DNA from: Rivularia sp. T60_A2020_040
Lineage (GTDB): Bacteria > Cyanobacteriota > Cyanobacteriia > Cyanobacteriales > Nostocaceae
Assembly (NCBI GenBank): GCA_015272215.1
Contig: JACYMD010000015.1
Span: 1 to 62,093, forward strand
Length of the DNA stretch: 62,093 nt
Reading direction: 5' to 3'
Position 1 is the first letter of the stretch. Each line of letters starts with the position of its first letter. Below the pieces are notes generated by a model, which did not search any database, was not told the DNA's origin, and saw only the letters and a list, made by a program, of their open reading frames with translations. Positions 53,298-62,093 of this stretch are shown one piece after another. The position numbers and the translations under genes are program-made.

Positions 53298-54845
53298 ATG
53301 ACTGTTACGCTGACTAAATACCCTACAGCATTGTTAAATAAAATTGGCTCCTATGTTTGCCAAGCAGTTATTTATATTCAACAACAGCAACCAGAGCTTT
53401 TGCTCGATAAGTACAAAAATATATCATGGCGTGACAATAGTAATCAATCGCGTTTGAAAGCAAAGTTAATTGAAGCAATTAGTAATGCTCAAGATTGGGA
53501 ATCCTTAATTGCTAGAATGGATATATTTATTAAAGCTTTGCTAATACCTTCAGCGATTAACACACCTGTTTTAGTAAAATTACAAGAAAAAATTCGTCAA
53601 CTTAATCCCAATATTTCCGAGTCAAAGACTTCTGAAAATAAACAAGATGTAAGCAAAATAGCCAAAGAATCTGAAATTGAGAATATTGCAGCAAAACCGG
53701 ATGAGAATAATCAAACAAGCTTAAAAGAACATCAATCGGAAAATCAGCAAGATATTATAAACTCTGCACCAATTGAATCTTTAAACCCGAAGAATGAGTT
53801 AAAACATGAATTAAAAGTTTCTGAAAATCAACAAGATATAAATCAAGATATAAATTCAATTAACAAAGAAATATCTGTAAACAATAAAAATCAACAGCAA
53901 ACGGGAATAGCAGTATTACTTTTAGATGTAGAAAACATTCAAATTACAACGGAAACAGAACAGGTTTTAAAAAATATTTGTAATCATCCCATTCAAATTA
54001 AAACTGCCTTTGCAAACTGGCAAAGTATGGGTAAAAAAGACATTGAATTTCATCATCGTGGATACGATTTAATTCATGTTCCTCGCGGTAAAGATAATGC
54101 TGACGGTAAAATGATTGCTTTTGGTTCACAAATTGATGAATATTATCCGAAAGTCAAAGAAGTTTTGGTTTGTTCCTCAGATACAGTCATGACTAATTTA
54201 TGTAACCATCTTCAACAAAAAGGATTAACTGTTTATCAAATTAGTCAACAATCGAGCAATTTAACTATATTTAATAGTAAAACAAATGAAACCACAAACC
54301 ACACAGTTTTACCTTCCATAGAAAAAGTTTTAGATCAAATTAAAGACATCATTAAAGAACAACAACTACAAACATCAAATCAATGGATAAAGCTGACTCA
54401 AATTTGCAAAATATTTAAAGAAAAGTATAGCTTTGGTGTCAATAAAGTTGTATCTCATCACCTTCCAGGTAAAACTGTAAAAAATATTTTTGTCGCTCAA
54501 CCTGAATTTGTCATTTATCAAATACCCGAAAATCCAGAGGTATATATTACCTTGTTCAAGATACCCAGTGAACAAAAATCAGATAATCAAATATTGACAT
54601 TTGAAAATAAATCTAGTTTAGAAGAAGCATTAGTTAAAATTATTACTCAAGCAGCAAGTGAAAACCCAAGTAATTATATTCCTATCCACACTGTAGGCGA
54701 AAGATTTAATAAACAGTACGGTAAAGGAATTACCAAAATACTCAAAGAATTAAACCTGAGTTGTAATTTTGTCAACTTCTTACAGTCGTGCAACTTGGTC
54801 GAAATCAAGAAAACAGGTAATATATGGCAAGTAACTCTAAAGTGA
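53298..54845 (+). CDS. NYN-domain putative RNase with two LOTUS (OST-HTH) domains
   Basis: 515 residues. An unassigned helical N-terminus (1-105) and a disordered Asn/Gln/Glu-rich linker (about 106-200) lead to an NYN (PIN-like) nuclease domain (about 205-335) with the expected acidic residues: VLLLDVENIQ, KDNADGKMIAFG and VLVCSSDTVMTNLC. Two OST-HTH/LOTUS winged-helix domains follow (about 345-430 and 440-515). LOTUS domains bind RNA or helicases, and NYN domains cut RNA, as in eukaryotic MARF1, so an RNA-processing role is likely. Substrate unknown. Confidence 0.82.
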   Translation: MTVTLTKYPTALLNKIGSYVCQAVIYIQQQQPELLLDKYKNISWRDNSNQSRLKAKLIEAISNAQDWESLIARMDIFIKALLIPSAINTPVLVKLQEKIRQLNPNISESKTSENKQDVSKIAKESEIENIAAKPDENNQTSLKEHQSENQQDIINSAPIESLNPKNELKHELKVSENQQDINQDINSINKEISVNNKNQQQTGIAVLLLDVENIQITTETEQVLKNICNHPIQIKTAFANWQSMGKKDIEFHHRGYDLIHVPRGKDNADGKMIAFGSQIDEYYPKVKEVLVCSSDTVMTNLCNHLQQKGLTVYQISQQSSNLTIFNSKTNETTNHTVLPSIEKVLDQIKDIIKEQQLQTSNQWIKLTQICKIFKEKYSFGVNKVVSHHLPGKTVKNIFVAQPEFVIYQIPENPEVYITLFKIPSEQKSDNQILTFENKSSLEEALVKIITQAASENPSNYIPIHTVGERFNKQYGKGITKILKELNLSCNFVNFLQSCNLVEIKKTGNIWQVTLK

Positions 54846-54925
54846 GGAGTTAGTGGATGGTGGATGGTGGTTAATGGTTAGGAGTTTTGACCTTTAACCT
54901 TTAACCTTTAACCTTTAACCTCACT
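54846..54925. repeat. STRR arrays (GGATGGT and CCTTTAA)
   Basis: Short GGATGGT units (54853-54870), a GTTAGGAG unit, and four TTTAACC heptamers (54890-54920), between the NYN-LOTUS gene and the HPPD gene. Confidence 0.8.
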
Positions 54926-54994
54926 ATCTACTGCTTAGGAGTGACTTGAAAATCGAGCAAAAAAAGGCAGAATTTACAAACAGATAAGCTGTTA

Positions 54995-56128
54995 ATGCCT
55001 CTTGCTTCAATCAAAATGAGAATTGCTTACGTTCACTTCTATGTCGAAGATGCCACAATTTGGCGTGATTGGTTTGTGCATCATCTTGGTTTTGAAAAAT
55101 TAGACGATGGTGCTGTTATCCCCAGCTTCCCCGGTAGAGGAGATACACCTTCTCATACCCGCACGGAAGTAGTTAAAAGCGGCTCAGTTTGCTTTGTGCT
55201 GTCTTCAGCAATATCATCTATTAGCCCAGTAGCTGAATATCTCACTCAACATCCACCCGGTGTGGTAGATGTCGCTTTTGAAGTGGAAAATTTATCCGCG
55301 ACAATAACCCTAGCCAAAGCTTATGGAACGCATATTATACAACAACCCATCCTCCAGTTCCCAAAAAATCAACAAAAAAATCAAATTTACACTAAGCAAG
55401 CGAAAATTATTGCTTGGGGAGGACTTACTCATACTTTATTGGAAACACAATTAAAAGAGAGTACAATTGAAAATTATTCCTCTCCTTGTTCCATTCAAGC
55501 AATAGATCACCTTGTACTCAATGTAGCGCTAGGTGATTTAAAAGCTGCTGTTAATTGGTATGAGAATATTTTGGGTTTTCAACCCCAACAAAAATTTAAC
55601 ATTCAAACCGAATATTCTGCATTACACAGTCAAGTAATGGTTTCTCCTGATGGGCGTGTACAATTACCAATTAACGAACCTACAACTCCCAATTCCCAAA
55701 TTCAGGAATTTCTCAACGCTAACCGAGGAGCAGGAATTCAACATATTGCTTTAAAAACCAGAGATATTATCAGTAGTATCGCTGAATTTCGCGCCCGTGG
55801 CTTGTCTTTTTTGCCTATTTCTCAAAGCTACTATTCCCAATTACAGCAACGAGCAAATTTACCTCTCAAATCACATGAACTAATTGCGATCGCCAAACAA
55901 GAAATTTTGGTAGATTGGAAAGAAGATTATCCTAATGCTTTACTTTTACAAATTTTTACACGACCAATTTTTGCTCAACCTACCTTTTTCTTTGAGTTCA
56001 TAGAACGTAGAGAATCCGCTCAAGGTTTTGGAGAAGGTAATTTTCGCGCTTTATTTGAAGCAATGGAACTCGAACAAATTAAACGTGGAAGTCTACAAAT
56101 AGGAGATAAAAAAGTGAGTAAGGAATAG
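54995..56128 (+). CDS. hppD: 4-Hydroxyphenylpyruvate dioxygenase
   Basis: Converts 4-hydroxyphenylpyruvate to homogentisate, the precursor of tocopherol (and of plastoquinone in plants). 377 residues with two vicinal-oxygen-chelate halves; the C-terminal half carries the metal ligands His in AIDHLVLNV, His in GIQHIALKT and Glu in FFFEFIERR, and ends with the family signature GFGEGNFRALFEAMELEQIKRGSL-like segment. An in-frame ATG at 55016 could be the true start. Followed by DAHP synthase 117 bp downstream. The related hydroxymandelate synthase was considered but is unlikely outside antibiotic clusters. Confidence 0.88.
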   Translation: MPLASIKMRIAYVHFYVEDATIWRDWFVHHLGFEKLDDGAVIPSFPGRGDTPSHTRTEVVKSGSVCFVLSSAISSISPVAEYLTQHPPGVVDVAFEVENLSATITLAKAYGTHIIQQPILQFPKNQQKNQIYTKQAKIIAWGGLTHTLLETQLKESTIENYSSPCSIQAIDHLVLNVALGDLKAAVNWYENILGFQPQQKFNIQTEYSALHSQVMVSPDGRVQLPINEPTTPNSQIQEFLNANRGAGIQHIALKTRDIISSIAEFRARGLSFLPISQSYYSQLQQRANLPLKSHELIAIAKQEILVDWKEDYPNALLLQIFTRPIFAQPTFFFEFIERRESAQGFGEGNFRALFEAMELEQIKRGSLQIGDKKVSKE

Positions 56129-56245
56129 AGTTTCTCAACCAGCTAAAATTTAAATAGATGAGTATATACACTTGTAGAAAAGCCTATATATCTACAAGTG
56201 CAGCAGCAAATAGAAGTAATTTAAAATAAATTCAGGAAATAAAAA

Positions 56246-57301
56246 ATGATTGTAGTCATGAAAGTCGGTTCCCCAGAAGCGGAAATACAACGCATTAATC
56301 AAGAAATGATTAATTGGGGATTGACTCCAGAGAAAATAATTGGTCAACATAAGGTAGTAATTGGTTTAGTTGGAGAAACAGCGAATTTAGATCCATTGCA
56401 AATTCAGGAAGTAAGTCCTTGGATTGAACAAGTATTGCGGGTAGAAAAGCCTTACAAACGTGCTAGTCGTCAGTTTCGACATGGTGAAGCTTCGGGGATT
56501 ATAGTTAATACTCCCGATGGTGAAGTTACATTTGGTGAAAATTATCCTTTAGTAGTAATCGCGGGTCCTTGTTCGGTAGAAAATGAGGAAATGATTGTAG
56601 AAACCGCACAGCGTGTTAAAGCTGCTGGAGCCAAATTTCTGCGTGGTGGTGCTTACAAACCCCGGACTTCACCTTATGCTTTCCAAGGACATGGTGAAAG
56701 CGCGTTAGAATTATTAGCAACAGCTAGAGAAGTCAGCGGATTAGGAATTATTACCGAAGTCATGGATGCTGCTGATTTGGATAAAATTGCCGAAGTCGCC
56801 GATGTTGTGCAAGTGGGTGCGAGAAATATGCAGAATTTCTCATTGTTAAAAAAAGTCGGAGCGCAACCCAAACCCGTTTTACTCAAGCGGGGAATTTCTG
56901 CGACCATTGAAGAATGGTTGATGGCTGCTGAATATGTACTTGCTTCGGGAAATTCTAACGTCATTTTATGCGAACGTGGTATTCGTTCCTTCGACCGTCA
57001 GTATACTCGTAATACCTTAGATTTATCAGTAATACCAGTGTTGCGACAGCTCACTCATTTACCAATTATGATCGACCCTTCACACGGTACAGGGTTATCA
57101 GAATTTGTTCCTTCAATGTCCATGGCTGCTATAGCTGCCGGATGCGATTCTTTAATGATAGAAGTTCATCCCAACCCCGCGAAAGCTTTATCTGATGGAC
57201 CTCAATCCCTAACACCAGAACGTTTTGACCGTTTGATGCAAGAATTAGCAGTAATTGGTAAAGCCGTCGGACGTTGGGAACAAGCAGTTGCGATCGCCTG
57301 A
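56246..57301 (+). CDS. aroF: 3-Deoxy-7-phosphoheptulonate (DAHP) synthase, AroF/type I-beta
   Basis: First step of the shikimate pathway: phosphoenolpyruvate + erythrose 4-phosphate to DAHP. 351 residues: a ferredoxin-like regulatory N-terminus (1-90) as in Thermotoga-type enzymes that are feedback-inhibited by tyrosine, then the TIM barrel with [55 protein letters not shown] and [13 protein letters not shown] at 56246. Located near HPPD and TyrA, a tyrosine-centred grouping. Confidence 0.95.
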   Translation: MIVVMKVGSPEAEIQRINQEMINWGLTPEKIIGQHKVVIGLVGETANLDPLQIQEVSPWIEQVLRVEKPYKRASRQFRHGEASGIIVNTPDGEVTFGENYPLVVIAGPCSVENEEMIVETAQRVKAAGAKFLRGGAYKPRTSPYAFQGHGESALELLATAREVSGLGIITEVMDAADLDKIAEVADVVQVGARNMQNFSLLKKVGAQPKPVLLKRGISATIEEWLMAAEYVLASGNSNVILCERGIRSFDRQYTRNTLDLSVIPVLRQLTHLPIMIDPSHGTGLSEFVPSMSMAAIAAGCDSLMIEVHPNPAKALSDGPQSLTPERFDRLMQELAVIGKAVGRWEQAVAIA

Positions 57302-57304
57302 CGG

Positions 57305-57420
57305 AGATGGGGGGACAAGGAGATGGGGAGACAAGGAGATGGGAGATAAGGAGATGGGGAGACAAGGGGAAATTAACTGTCAACTGTCAACTGTCAACTG
57401 TCAACTGTCAACTAACTCCT
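57305..57420. repeat. STRR arrays between convergent genes
   Basis: GGAGATGGGGAGACAA units (57305-57370) then six CAACTGT heptamers (about 57373-57413), filling the gap between aroF and the lipoprotein gene. The CAACTGT array matches that at 138-164. Confidence 0.85.
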
Positions 57421-57429
57421 CACTCTTAT

Positions 57430-58377
57430 TTACCGTCTTCTACGTCCTCCGCTACCAAAACTACCACGACTGCGAGTTCCCGAACTCCGAGAACGAGTTC
57501 CGCTACCAAAACTACTGTTGGACGGATTCTTTCTCACAGACTCCGATTTTCCGGATTGTTTCAGTGTACTGCTGCCAAAACCGGAACCCGTAGCGCGACT
57601 GTTACCAGTATTTGTGTTAGGAGTTGTACGACTGTTACCAGTATTTGTATTGGGGGTGGTACGTCTGATAGTTGAAGTTCCAGTTCCAGGACTTGTTCTT
57701 CTGAGGTTTCCTGTAGTGCGGAAAGTGGTACGGTTTCTAACTGCTGCTGGTGGTTCGTTATAACGCTGACGATATCTATCAACTGCCACATCATAACTGT
57801 TACCATATCCACCAAAACCAGTATATACAGACCTTCCTGGTTGATACGCAGGTGGTACATAATACTGGGGTCTAAATAATAAACTACCGATTGCTTGGCC
57901 CGCGACTGCACCAGCAAAGGGAGCCCAAAAGCCGTTGTTTCGTTGAACTACAACAGTTTCTTGTCGTCCAGTTTGGGGATCGGTTTTTGTTTCGGTAACA
58001 TTTTGAACATATTCAATTTTAAAATCTGGTGTTAAATAAAGTGCAGGCTCTGCGTTTTCTACTTTCAGGTAGCTGGCTTTACCTTCCTTAATTTGCTCTT
58101 CAGTAAGCCGTGCCATTTGCAATTTATCAGTTTTAAAAGTGGGCTTAGGACTATTTAACAAAAATAGTGTATACTCCCCATCAGCATCGTTATAACTAGC
58201 TTGCTGTACGGGATATTCACCATCATTAATTTTAGTGTTAGTCGGGGTTTGGCTTACATTTCTGGCTTGTGGCATATTTTGGTTACTTTGGTTAGTACCA
58301 CCACAAGCAACTGTTGTAAAGCACAAACTGAATGCTAAAAAAACAGCTGTAAACTTACGCAAAATTTTCATATCCAT
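57430..58377 (-). CDS. Putative lipoprotein with Arg/Ser/Gly-rich C-terminus
   Basis: 315 residues. Signal peptide with a lipobox (FSLCFTTVACGG, Cys at about 25), so probably membrane-anchored. A globular part (about 50-155) is followed by a short hydrophobic glycine-rich stretch (FAGAVAGQAIGSLLFRP), and the last 110 residues are low complexity: PNTNTGNSR repeats and SFGSGTRSRSSGTRSR ending in RRRR. The 36-bp DNA repeat encoding PNTNTGNSR suggests recent slippage. The basic tail could bind nucleic acid, polysaccharide or membrane. Function unknown. Confidence 0.7.
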   Translation of the reverse strand: MDMKILRKFTAVFLAFSLCFTTVACGGTNQSNQNMPQARNVSQTPTNTKINDGEYPVQQASYNDADGEYTLFLLNSPKPTFKTDKLQMARLTEEQIKEGKASYLKVENAEPALYLTPDFKIEYVQNVTETKTDPQTGRQETVVVQRNNGFWAPFAGAVAGQAIGSLLFRPQYYVPPAYQPGRSVYTGFGGYGNSYDVAVDRYRQRYNEPPAAVRNRTTFRTTGNLRRTSPGTGTSTIRRTTPNTNTGNSRTTPNTNTGNSRATGSGFGSSTLKQSGKSESVRKNPSNSSFGSGTRSRSSGTRSRGSFGSGGRRRR

Positions 58378-58445
58378 ATACTTTTATTCTATCTTTGAGC
58401 TTAACAACTTCTTTATTGGCTTGAGAGGTACGGAGAACCGTCTTT

Positions 58446-59027
58446 TTATAAAGGAATTAATTCGTGATAATGCTGTAATAATTGGTCGTTAGTCAGTTCA
58501 TCACCTAACTGTGCGGGTGAAAAATGTACTTGAACTGCTCGTATTTTATGTTTGTAATGTAAGTCAATAAAAGCTTTTAAACCTTCTTGAAGATCGGCAA
58601 TGTTTGACAAATCATCTTCTAATTCCGGTACTTCTCCTTCATAAGCCACCGTAATCATCACCACTACATTACGGGTTACAGGAACGGTAAAAGATTCATC
58701 GACATCAGAATAATTGGACGGTGGTTCGCTTAAATAACGTTGTGCCGAATCGGTAAATAATTCTTGAAAATAGTCTCCCGCGTCACCTTCTTCCCAAAAT
58801 ACATCACCTTCATTCGCACTGGACATCCAGTATTCATCGTATTGTAATAAGGTTTCGCAGATTGAAACTAATTGTTCCCCCAAAACCTCTATATCACCTT
58901 CAGCGTCAACTGCTTCTCTAGCGCTACGATTTAATACTCCTAAAATAGGCGCGACTTCCGAACCACTTAGGTGTAACATGATACGACAAACTACATATCT
59001 AGTACGACCCATCATTTTATTAAACAT
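58446..59027 (-). CDS. DUF1517 family protein
   Basis: 193 residues. Resembles the C-terminal region of DUF1517 proteins shared by cyanobacteria and plant chloroplasts (SVICETLLQYDEYW-like segment, ANEGDVFWEEGDAGDYFQELF, FTVPVTRNVVVMITVAYEGEVPEL). It lacks the N-terminal hydrophobic segment often seen in the family and is probably soluble. Highly acidic. Lies 68 bp upstream of the lipoprotein gene on the same strand. Function unknown. Confidence 0.72.
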   Translation of the reverse strand: MFNKMMGRTRYVVCRIMLHLSGSEVAPILGVLNRSAREAVDAEGDIEVLGEQLVSICETLLQYDEYWMSSANEGDVFWEEGDAGDYFQELFTDSAQRYLSEPPSNYSDVDESFTVPVTRNVVVMITVAYEGEVPELEDDLSNIADLQEGLKAFIDLHYKHKIRAVQVHFSPAQLGDELTNDQLLQHYHELIPL

Positions 59028-59430
59028 ACTTTTTGCTCCTTAATTCTCGTTGCTTTGAATAAATAATATTATGGTTTGAACTTAGCATCGGGCAATATGT
59101 ATTTTTTAGACCCAAAGACCGAAAGGCATTGCTTTTTTAATATTTATTTAATATTTATTTAATATTTATTTTAAATTTATTTAATAAATCTATTACTGGA
59201 GTTGTCAAGATTTAAAATAATCAAAAATCAGACTTTTGATAATCTCAGATTAATTAATTATTGAAAATATTTTGATAATTTTATAAGTGTTCCTCAATAC
59301 AACTTAAACCATGATAAAAAAGAAATCATTACTATCAAGTATAAAAGATTTAGCTTAGATAACTTAGATATCTATATCTTTAGGTCTATATCCTTATATA
59401 TATCTTTTGGTGTAATCTTCCATTTAATAA
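59028..59430. other. Very AT-rich intergenic region with short repeats
   Basis: About 400 bp without a gene. At about 59137-59190 there are tandem ATATTTATTTA units (11-12 bp), followed by TATATCT-rich DNA near 59375-59410. No clear terminator. Confidence 0.65.
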
Positions 59431-60990
59431 TCAAGTAAGATAGTGAAAACCTTTAAAAAAATCCCTGCTTGCATTTATTGATGGTTGTCTGGATTGAGAA
59501 AGTTCGCTCAATTCATCTTCATCTAAATCAATTTCAATTTGAGGATGATCAATTAATCTTTTGCCAAAATGGGGACTATCATAAACAGTCAAATTTTTGG
59601 CGCTAGAATTTATTAAAATTGTTTGCGTAGGAGCTTGAAAAAAGTTGATTTTTGCGGCAATCCCTAAAATTTTTGTCACACCTTTGATATAATCTGCATT
59701 TTTCCTTACTTTATCCAATCGAGTCATTAATTGCTGCATCCGTTGCATAGTAATTAACTGTCCATATTCCTCTTGACTGGCAATCATTTCTATAGCAAGA
59801 TATATATTTTTATGAGTTGCAGCAGCGTCTTTAAAAGGAAGAATTGCCATATAAGCAATAGGAAATAAACTTTCGTCACTGTCTGCACGGAAAGTAAAAA
59901 CAGTACGACGACGGCCAATTTCCATACTAGGAGGTTGATGTAATCCTTGATATTTTTGAGTTATTTGAAAATAGGCACCAGCTAAAGCAAAATTTGCTTC
60001 TGGATCTAAAGGTCGATCTACAATAATACGAATAGTTGGTGGAGTTTCGTTAAAAAATTCTCCCGAATCTTCCGCAGTTAAGTAATGAATAATAGAACGA
60101 TCGCCTTTTTGGCTCAAATCCACCCATTCACAAATCAACATATCTGTTTTCAACCCAAAGCGAGAAGTAGCGTAAAGTTTTGCTCCAGTTAAAGTTGCTC
60201 CAGTTAAATCAGCACCCACCCATTCAGCTTGAATTAATTTTGCTTCAGTTAAATCAGCGTGTACCAAACTAGTATTAGTTAAATTAGCATTGCTTAAATC
60301 GGCTCCAGCAAGATTCGCACCGCTTAATTTTGCACCGCTTAAATCAGTCCAAGAAAGATTTGCACCTCTTAAATCAGCCCAGCGAAGATTTGCATCGCTA
60401 AGATTAGCACCACTAAGGTTAGCACGAAACATATTTACTTGACGAAGTTCGGCTTCTCGTAAATTAGCACCACTTAAATCAGCACGAACTAAATCGGTAT
60501 TATTTAAAGTAGCTCGCTCCAGATTCGCTGCAACCAAAGACGCACCTCTCAAACAAGCTTGATTCAAATTCGCATTACGTAAAACAGCGTGACGGAGTGT
60601 AGCCTCCCGTAAATCAGCATTACTTAAATTTGCTTCTAGTAAATTAGCACGAGTGAAATCAGCGCGAATTAATTCACTTTGGATTAAAGAAGCTCTCACC
60701 AATTGAGCATGACTCAAATTAGCTCGAATTAAATTAGCCACATTCAAACTCGCGTGGGTAAGATTAGCTCCTTCAAGATGAGCGCCACTAAGTCTTGCCA
60801 CATTAAGTTGAGCATAGCTAAAATTAGCCTTAGTAAGATTAGCGCCGCTAAAATTTACAACACTTAAATTACTATGGCTAAAATCCGCACCACTGAGTTT
60901 TACTCCACATAAATTAGCTTCGGGAAGTTGAATATTTCTAAAATCCGTACATCCCTTGTGGTATTTTTCCAATAATTCATCTACAGTCAT
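59431..60990 (-). CDS. Pentapeptide-repeat protein with unassigned C-terminal domain
   Basis: 519 residues. Residues about 18-275 are near-perfect A(D/N)Lxx pentapeptide repeats (around 50 coils, e.g. ANLCGVKLSGADFSHSNLS), which fold as a right-handed quadrilateral beta-helix. The remaining 240 residues form a separate domain (TIRIIVDRPLDPEANFALAG, RRRTVFTFRADSDESLFPIAY, NIYLAIEMIASQEEYGQL) without a recognised signature. No signal peptide. Pentapeptide proteins are abundant in cyanobacteria with mostly unknown function. The ATG at 60990 is followed upstream by STRRs. Confidence 0.85.
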   Translation of the reverse strand: MTVDELLEKYHKGCTDFRNIQLPEANLCGVKLSGADFSHSNLSVVNFSGANLTKANFSYAQLNVARLSGAHLEGANLTHASLNVANLIRANLSHAQLVRASLIQSELIRADFTRANLLEANLSNADLREATLRHAVLRNANLNQACLRGASLVAANLERATLNNTDLVRADLSGANLREAELRQVNMFRANLSGANLSDANLRWADLRGANLSWTDLSGAKLSGANLAGADLSNANLTNTSLVHADLTEAKLIQAEWVGADLTGATLTGAKLYATSRFGLKTDMLICEWVDLSQKGDRSIIHYLTAEDSGEFFNETPPTIRIIVDRPLDPEANFALAGAYFQITQKYQGLHQPPSMEIGRRRTVFTFRADSDESLFPIAYMAILPFKDAAATHKNIYLAIEMIASQEEYGQLITMQRMQQLMTRLDKVRKNADYIKGVTKILGIAAKINFFQAPTQTILINSSAKNLTVYDSPHFGKRLIDHPQIEIDLDEDELSELSQSRQPSINASRDFFKGFHYLT

Positions 60991-61016
60991 CGATGCAACC
61001 TCTGATTTTATTTAAT

Positions 61017-61160
61017 AATTGGTAATTGGTAATTGGTAATGGGAAATTGGTAATGGGTAATGGGGAATTGGTAATTGGTAATTGGTAATTAAACTCCTAA
61101 CTCCTAACTCCTAACTCCTAACTCCTTTAATCCAAAATCCAAAATCTAAAATCTAAAATA
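61017..61160. repeat. Composite STRR block upstream of tyrA
   Basis: GGTAATT heptamers (61017-61090), CTCCTAA heptamers (61092-61124) and AAAATCT/AAAATCC heptamers (61130-61160), three of the arrays seen elsewhere in the window, in one 140-bp block between divergent genes. Confidence 0.85.
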
Positions 61161-61187
61161 AAATAACCCTTCTCCTAAAAATTAAGT

Positions 61188-62030
61188 ATGATAATCGGTA
61201 TTATTGGTCTCGGATTAATCGGTGGTTCTTTAGGTTTAGACTTAAAAAAGCAAGGACATCACGTTTTAGGAGTTAGTCGCCGTGAGTCAACTACTCAAAG
61301 AGCAATTTCTCTTGGTGCTGTTTCCCAAGCGTCAATTAATATGAACTTGCTATCAGAAGCAGAAGTAGTATTTATTTGTACACCTCTGGGACTTATTATT
61401 CCCACACTTGAGCAATTGATTGCTTATTTGCCAAATTCTTGTGTCATAACTGATGTTGGCTCGGTGAAAACCCCTATTGTGAAAGCGATTGCACCTGTAT
61501 GGGAAAATTTTGTCGGCGGACATCCAATGGCAGGTAGTATTGATTCAGGTATAGAAGCTGCCCGTTCAAAATTATTTACCGATAAACCTTATGTACTTAC
61601 ACCTATTAATACAACTCCAACCAGTGCGATCGCAATTATTGAAGATTTGATCGGTCAACTTGGTGTTAATATTCATTACTGTTCCCCAGAAGAACATGAT
61701 AAAGCAGTTAGCTTGATTTCTCATTTACCAGTAATGGTGAGTGCTTCCTTAATTGCAGCTTGCGAAAAAGAACCCGATTCTCAAGTTCATCAATTAGCTC
61801 AAAAGTTTGCCAGTTCAGGTTTTCGCGATACATCTCGCGTTGGTGGAGGAAATCCGGAATTGGGAGTAATGATGGCAAAATACAATCGAGAAGCATTGTT
61901 AATGTCGCTGCAAAAGTATCGCTCGAATTTAGATGAATTAGTTAATTTAATTGAACGAGAAGATTGGGTAAGTTTAGAGCAAATATTGCATTCAACTCAG
62001 CAAGCTCGGAATAAGTTTGTTAAAGATTGA
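61188..62030 (+). CDS. tyrA: Arogenate/prephenate dehydrogenase TyrA
   Basis: Oxidative decarboxylation of arogenate (or prephenate) to tyrosine (or 4-hydroxyphenylpyruvate). 280 residues: Rossmann motif GIIGLGLIGGSLG at the N-terminus; SRRE after the second beta-strand suits NADP; catalytic His112 in GGHPMAGS; SLISHLPVMVSASL and SSGFRDTSRVGGGNPELG follow. No ACT or chorismate-mutase domain. Cyanobacterial TyrA is usually an NADP-dependent arogenate dehydrogenase, so that is the likelier activity. The remaining 62 bp to the window end hold nothing recognisable. Confidence 0.92.
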   Translation: MIIGIIGLGLIGGSLGLDLKKQGHHVLGVSRRESTTQRAISLGAVSQASINMNLLSEAEVVFICTPLGLIIPTLEQLIAYLPNSCVITDVGSVKTPIVKAIAPVWENFVGGHPMAGSIDSGIEAARSKLFTDKPYVLTPINTTPTSAIAIIEDLIGQLGVNIHYCSPEEHDKAVSLISHLPVMVSASLIAACEKEPDSQVHQLAQKFASSGFRDTSRVGGGNPELGVMMAKYNREALLMSLQKYRSNLDELVNLIEREDWVSLEQILHSTQQARNKFVKD

Positions 62031-62093
62031 TCTATAATTCAATACAGTTCAGTTAAGGATATAAATTAATTACCGCAAACAAAACAGATCGAC

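Noticed and set aside
57518-57917. Frames overlapping the Arg/Ser/Gly-rich end of the lipoprotein gene
   Set aside because: They arise from low-complexity repeats; the minus-strand frame with signal peptide and lipobox is the coherent one.

Overview
The window is chromosomal DNA of a filamentous, probably heterocyst-forming cyanobacterium (Nostocales, Calothrix/Rivularia-like). Support: a phycocyanin rod operon, about two dozen HIP1 octamers (GCGATCGC), many 7-bp short tandemly repeated repeats (STRRs), several families of interspersed palindromes, and a HetC-like exporter. The exact genus cannot be fixed by eye. I saw no rRNA, tRNA, CRISPR array or intact transposase gene.

Layout. (1) 0.2-3.6 kb, minus strand: cpcBACDE, encoding phycocyanin subunits, rod linkers and a bilin lyase subunit; a 1.2-kb upstream region holds a strongly structured segment that may be an unrecognised RNA. 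(2) 4.8-11 kb: RluD-type pseudouridine synthase, a lone response regulator, a HEAT-repeat secreted protein, a glycine-zipper protein, an ExbB-type channel, and facing it a divergent TonB-like protein with a duplicated C-terminal module. (3) 11.7-17.9 kb: pstSCAB phosphate uptake operon with a good Pho box, flanked on both sides by PstB paralogues that have lost key ATPase residues. (4) 17.9-31.9 kb, minus strand: an eleven-gene exopolysaccharide cluster (Wzc-like tyrosine kinase, flippase, polymerase/ligase, six glycosyltransferases, TagA/WecG enzyme, initiating sugar transferase). (5) 33-52 kb: three intact large proteins without signal peptides, all ending in a DUF4114 domain (nuclease + 5'-nucleotidase fusion; CAP protein; VWA protein), two DUF4114 tail remnants, and a type I secretion set (parvulin PPIase, HetC/HlyB-like ABC exporter, HlyD adaptor). 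(6) 52-62 kb: a protein of unknown family, a NYN-LOTUS RNase-like protein, then aromatic metabolism genes (HPPD, DAHP synthase, TyrA) interleaved with a lipoprotein, a DUF1517 protein and a pentapeptide-repeat protein.

How it fits together. The most interesting reading joins regions 3 and 5. A tandem Pho box (two perfect octamers in exact 11-bp register) lies 550 bp upstream of the 2084-residue nuclease/5'-nucleotidase gene, like the one upstream of pstS. The enzyme has no signal peptide, carries a C-terminal DUF4114 tail shared with its neighbours, and sits beside a type I exporter. This suggests a phosphate-starvation-induced, type-I-secreted enzyme that releases phosphate from extracellular nucleic acid, with PstSCAB taking it up. 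The DUF4114 tails, each followed within 8-22 bp by the same palindrome, also occur as gene-less fragments, suggesting a duplicating or exchangeable 3'-end unit. All functional statements rest on sequence motifs read by eye; no database search was run.
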